A stretch of 5,131 nt of DNA from Accumulibacter sp. (GTDB taxonomy: Bacteria > Pseudomonadota > Gammaproteobacteria > Burkholderiales > Rhodocyclaceae), in assembly GCA_003538495.1 (NCBI GenBank), contig DPSD01000398.1:1-5131 (forward strand), given 5' to 3'. Below are positions 4,437-5,131 of this stretch, one piece after another; position 1 is the stretch's first letter; each line of letters opens with the position of its first letter. The notes below the pieces were generated by a model. The model was not told the DNA's origin, made no database searches, and worked only from the letters and a program-made list of their open reading frames with translations. The position numbers were made by a program, and so were the translations under genes.

Positions 4437-5131
4437 TTGAACAAACGGCAAGCAAGACTATTTGCGATCGGCTCGACTGTGGTCGCGGCGGTAGCTTTCC
4501 TGGTGCTGACCATCGACAGCCACCGGCAGTTTCCCGCCCTGACGAATGCGCAGAATATCACGCCCGCCGTCACACACGGCAAGAACGTCTGGCACAAGAA
4601 CAACTGTATCAACTGCCACACCCTGTTTGGCGAGGGCGCCTACTACGCGCCGGACCTGACCAAGATCGCGCAGCAACGAGGCGCCCCCTACCTGCAGGCC
4701 TACCTGCGCGACCCATCCAAGTTCTACGACGAACAGCGCCACCGCCGGCTGATGCCGAAACAAGACATGACCGACGCCGAGATTGCCGACCTGGTTGCCT
4801 TCCTCGACTGGGTGAGCAAGGTCGACAACCAGGGTTGGCCGCCGCGCCCGATCCTGGTAACTGGCGCCGGCGTGGCCATTACGGGCACACGTTCCGCCGA
4901 CCAGGCGGCTGCTGTCAGCAGATCGGCGCCGCCTCCCGGCCCGGAATCGCTGCCCTCAGACAAGGACCCTGTGGCCTTGGGAGAGATCGTCTTCCGGACC
5001 GTTTCGCCAGCGTGCACTGCCTGCCATTCCCTCGTACCAGGGGCAAACATGGCGGGTCCTTCGCTCGCCGGCGTCGCGACGCGAGCCCAGCAGATCGTCA
5101 GCTCGCCGGAGTACAAGGGCAAGGCCAAGGA
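4437..5131 (+). CDS. norC: Nitric oxide reductase cytochrome c subunit with a second heme c domain (3' end outside window)
   Basis: NorC passes electrons from periplasmic donors to NorB, which reduces NO to N2O in denitrification. From the TTG start (MNKRQARLFAIG), residues 8-25 form the membrane anchor. The first cytochrome c domain has CINCH at 57-61, GEGAYYAPDL at 65-74 (the loop that in cNOR contributes to the calcium site), and the Met ligand M106 in RRLMPKQDMTDAEIADLVAF. It closes with SKVDNQGWPP (127-136), close to where ordinary NorC of roughly 150 residues ends. Here a Pro/Ala/Ser-rich linker (about 141-178) follows. Then comes a second class I cytochrome c start, LGEIVFRTVSPACTACHSLV, with CTACH at 193-197 and GPSLAGVATRA at 207-217. 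The frame is open at the edge (231 complete codons), so the second Met ligand would lie outside. The first domain makes the NorC call secure; the two-heme form is seen directly. Confidence 0.92.
   Translation, partial: MNKRQARLFAIGSTVVAAVAFLVLTIDSHRQFPALTNAQNITPAVTHGKNVWHKNNCINCHTLFGEGAYYAPDLTKIAQQRGAPYLQAYLRDPSKFYDEQRHRRLMPKQDMTDAEIADLVAFLDWVSKVDNQGWPPRPILVTGAGVAITGTRSADQAAAVSRSAPPPGPESLPSDKDPVALGEIVFRTVSPACTACHSLVPGANMAGPSLAGVATRAQQIVSSPEYKGKAK

Noticed and set aside
4303..4440. ATG-started frame overlapping the 36-residue membrane protein
   Set aside because: Its product is Ser/Cys/Trp-rich with no coherent helix. The GTG frame at 4299 has better ribosome binding site spacing and a clear transmembrane segment.
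3915..4451. 178-codon minus-strand frame across the divergent region
   Set aside because: It runs antisense through the small membrane-protein gene and the start of norC, with no family-like sequence.
1..5131. CRISPR array, tRNA or rRNA gene
   Set aside because: I saw no regularly spaced repeats and no cloverleaf or rRNA-like sequence on either strand.

Overview
The window looks like a chromosomal stretch of a GC-rich, denitrifying proteobacterium. A betaproteobacterium of the Rhodocyclales type is my best guess, based on the style of the NorC protein, the coding bias and the recognisable families; no marker gene fixes the taxon. Two transcription units diverge from an intergenic region at about 3866-4298.

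Rightward unit (4299 to the right edge): a 36-residue single-membrane-span protein, too short for routine gene calling, lies 27 bases upstream of norC, the cytochrome c subunit of nitric oxide reductase. The norC product keeps all NorC landmarks (N-terminal anchor, CINCH heme site, GEGAYYAP loop, Met ligand). It then runs through a Pro/Ala/Ser-rich linker into a second cytochrome c domain (CTACH) that ordinary NorC lacks. The gene is cut by the window edge; norB is expected beyond it.

Leftward unit (3865 down to 534): an exported ChaN/Tiki-like protein with a C-terminal PDZ domain is followed, with a 4-base ATGA start/stop overlap, by an exported M1-family (gluzincin) peptidase. The peptidase reading frame has an in-frame TAA at 1256-1254. 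It would otherwise continue without a frameshift for 239 more codons, to a stop at 536-534. The locus is therefore either a recently broken gene, a protein shortened to its catalytic part, or a sequence error.

Left end (1-533): this is a decayed accessory zone. It holds the start of a transposase-like reading frame running off the left edge, and a short frameshifted remnant resembling the C-terminus of a LysE/RhtB-type transporter. Otherwise I see no gene there.

The most interesting signals are the small membrane protein paired with a two-heme NorC (a possible extra NOR subunit plus an extra electron-entry domain), the internal stop in the M1 peptidase, and a cluster of inverted repeats between the divergent units. 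I found no convincing FNR/DNR or NorR/sigma-54 site for nor.
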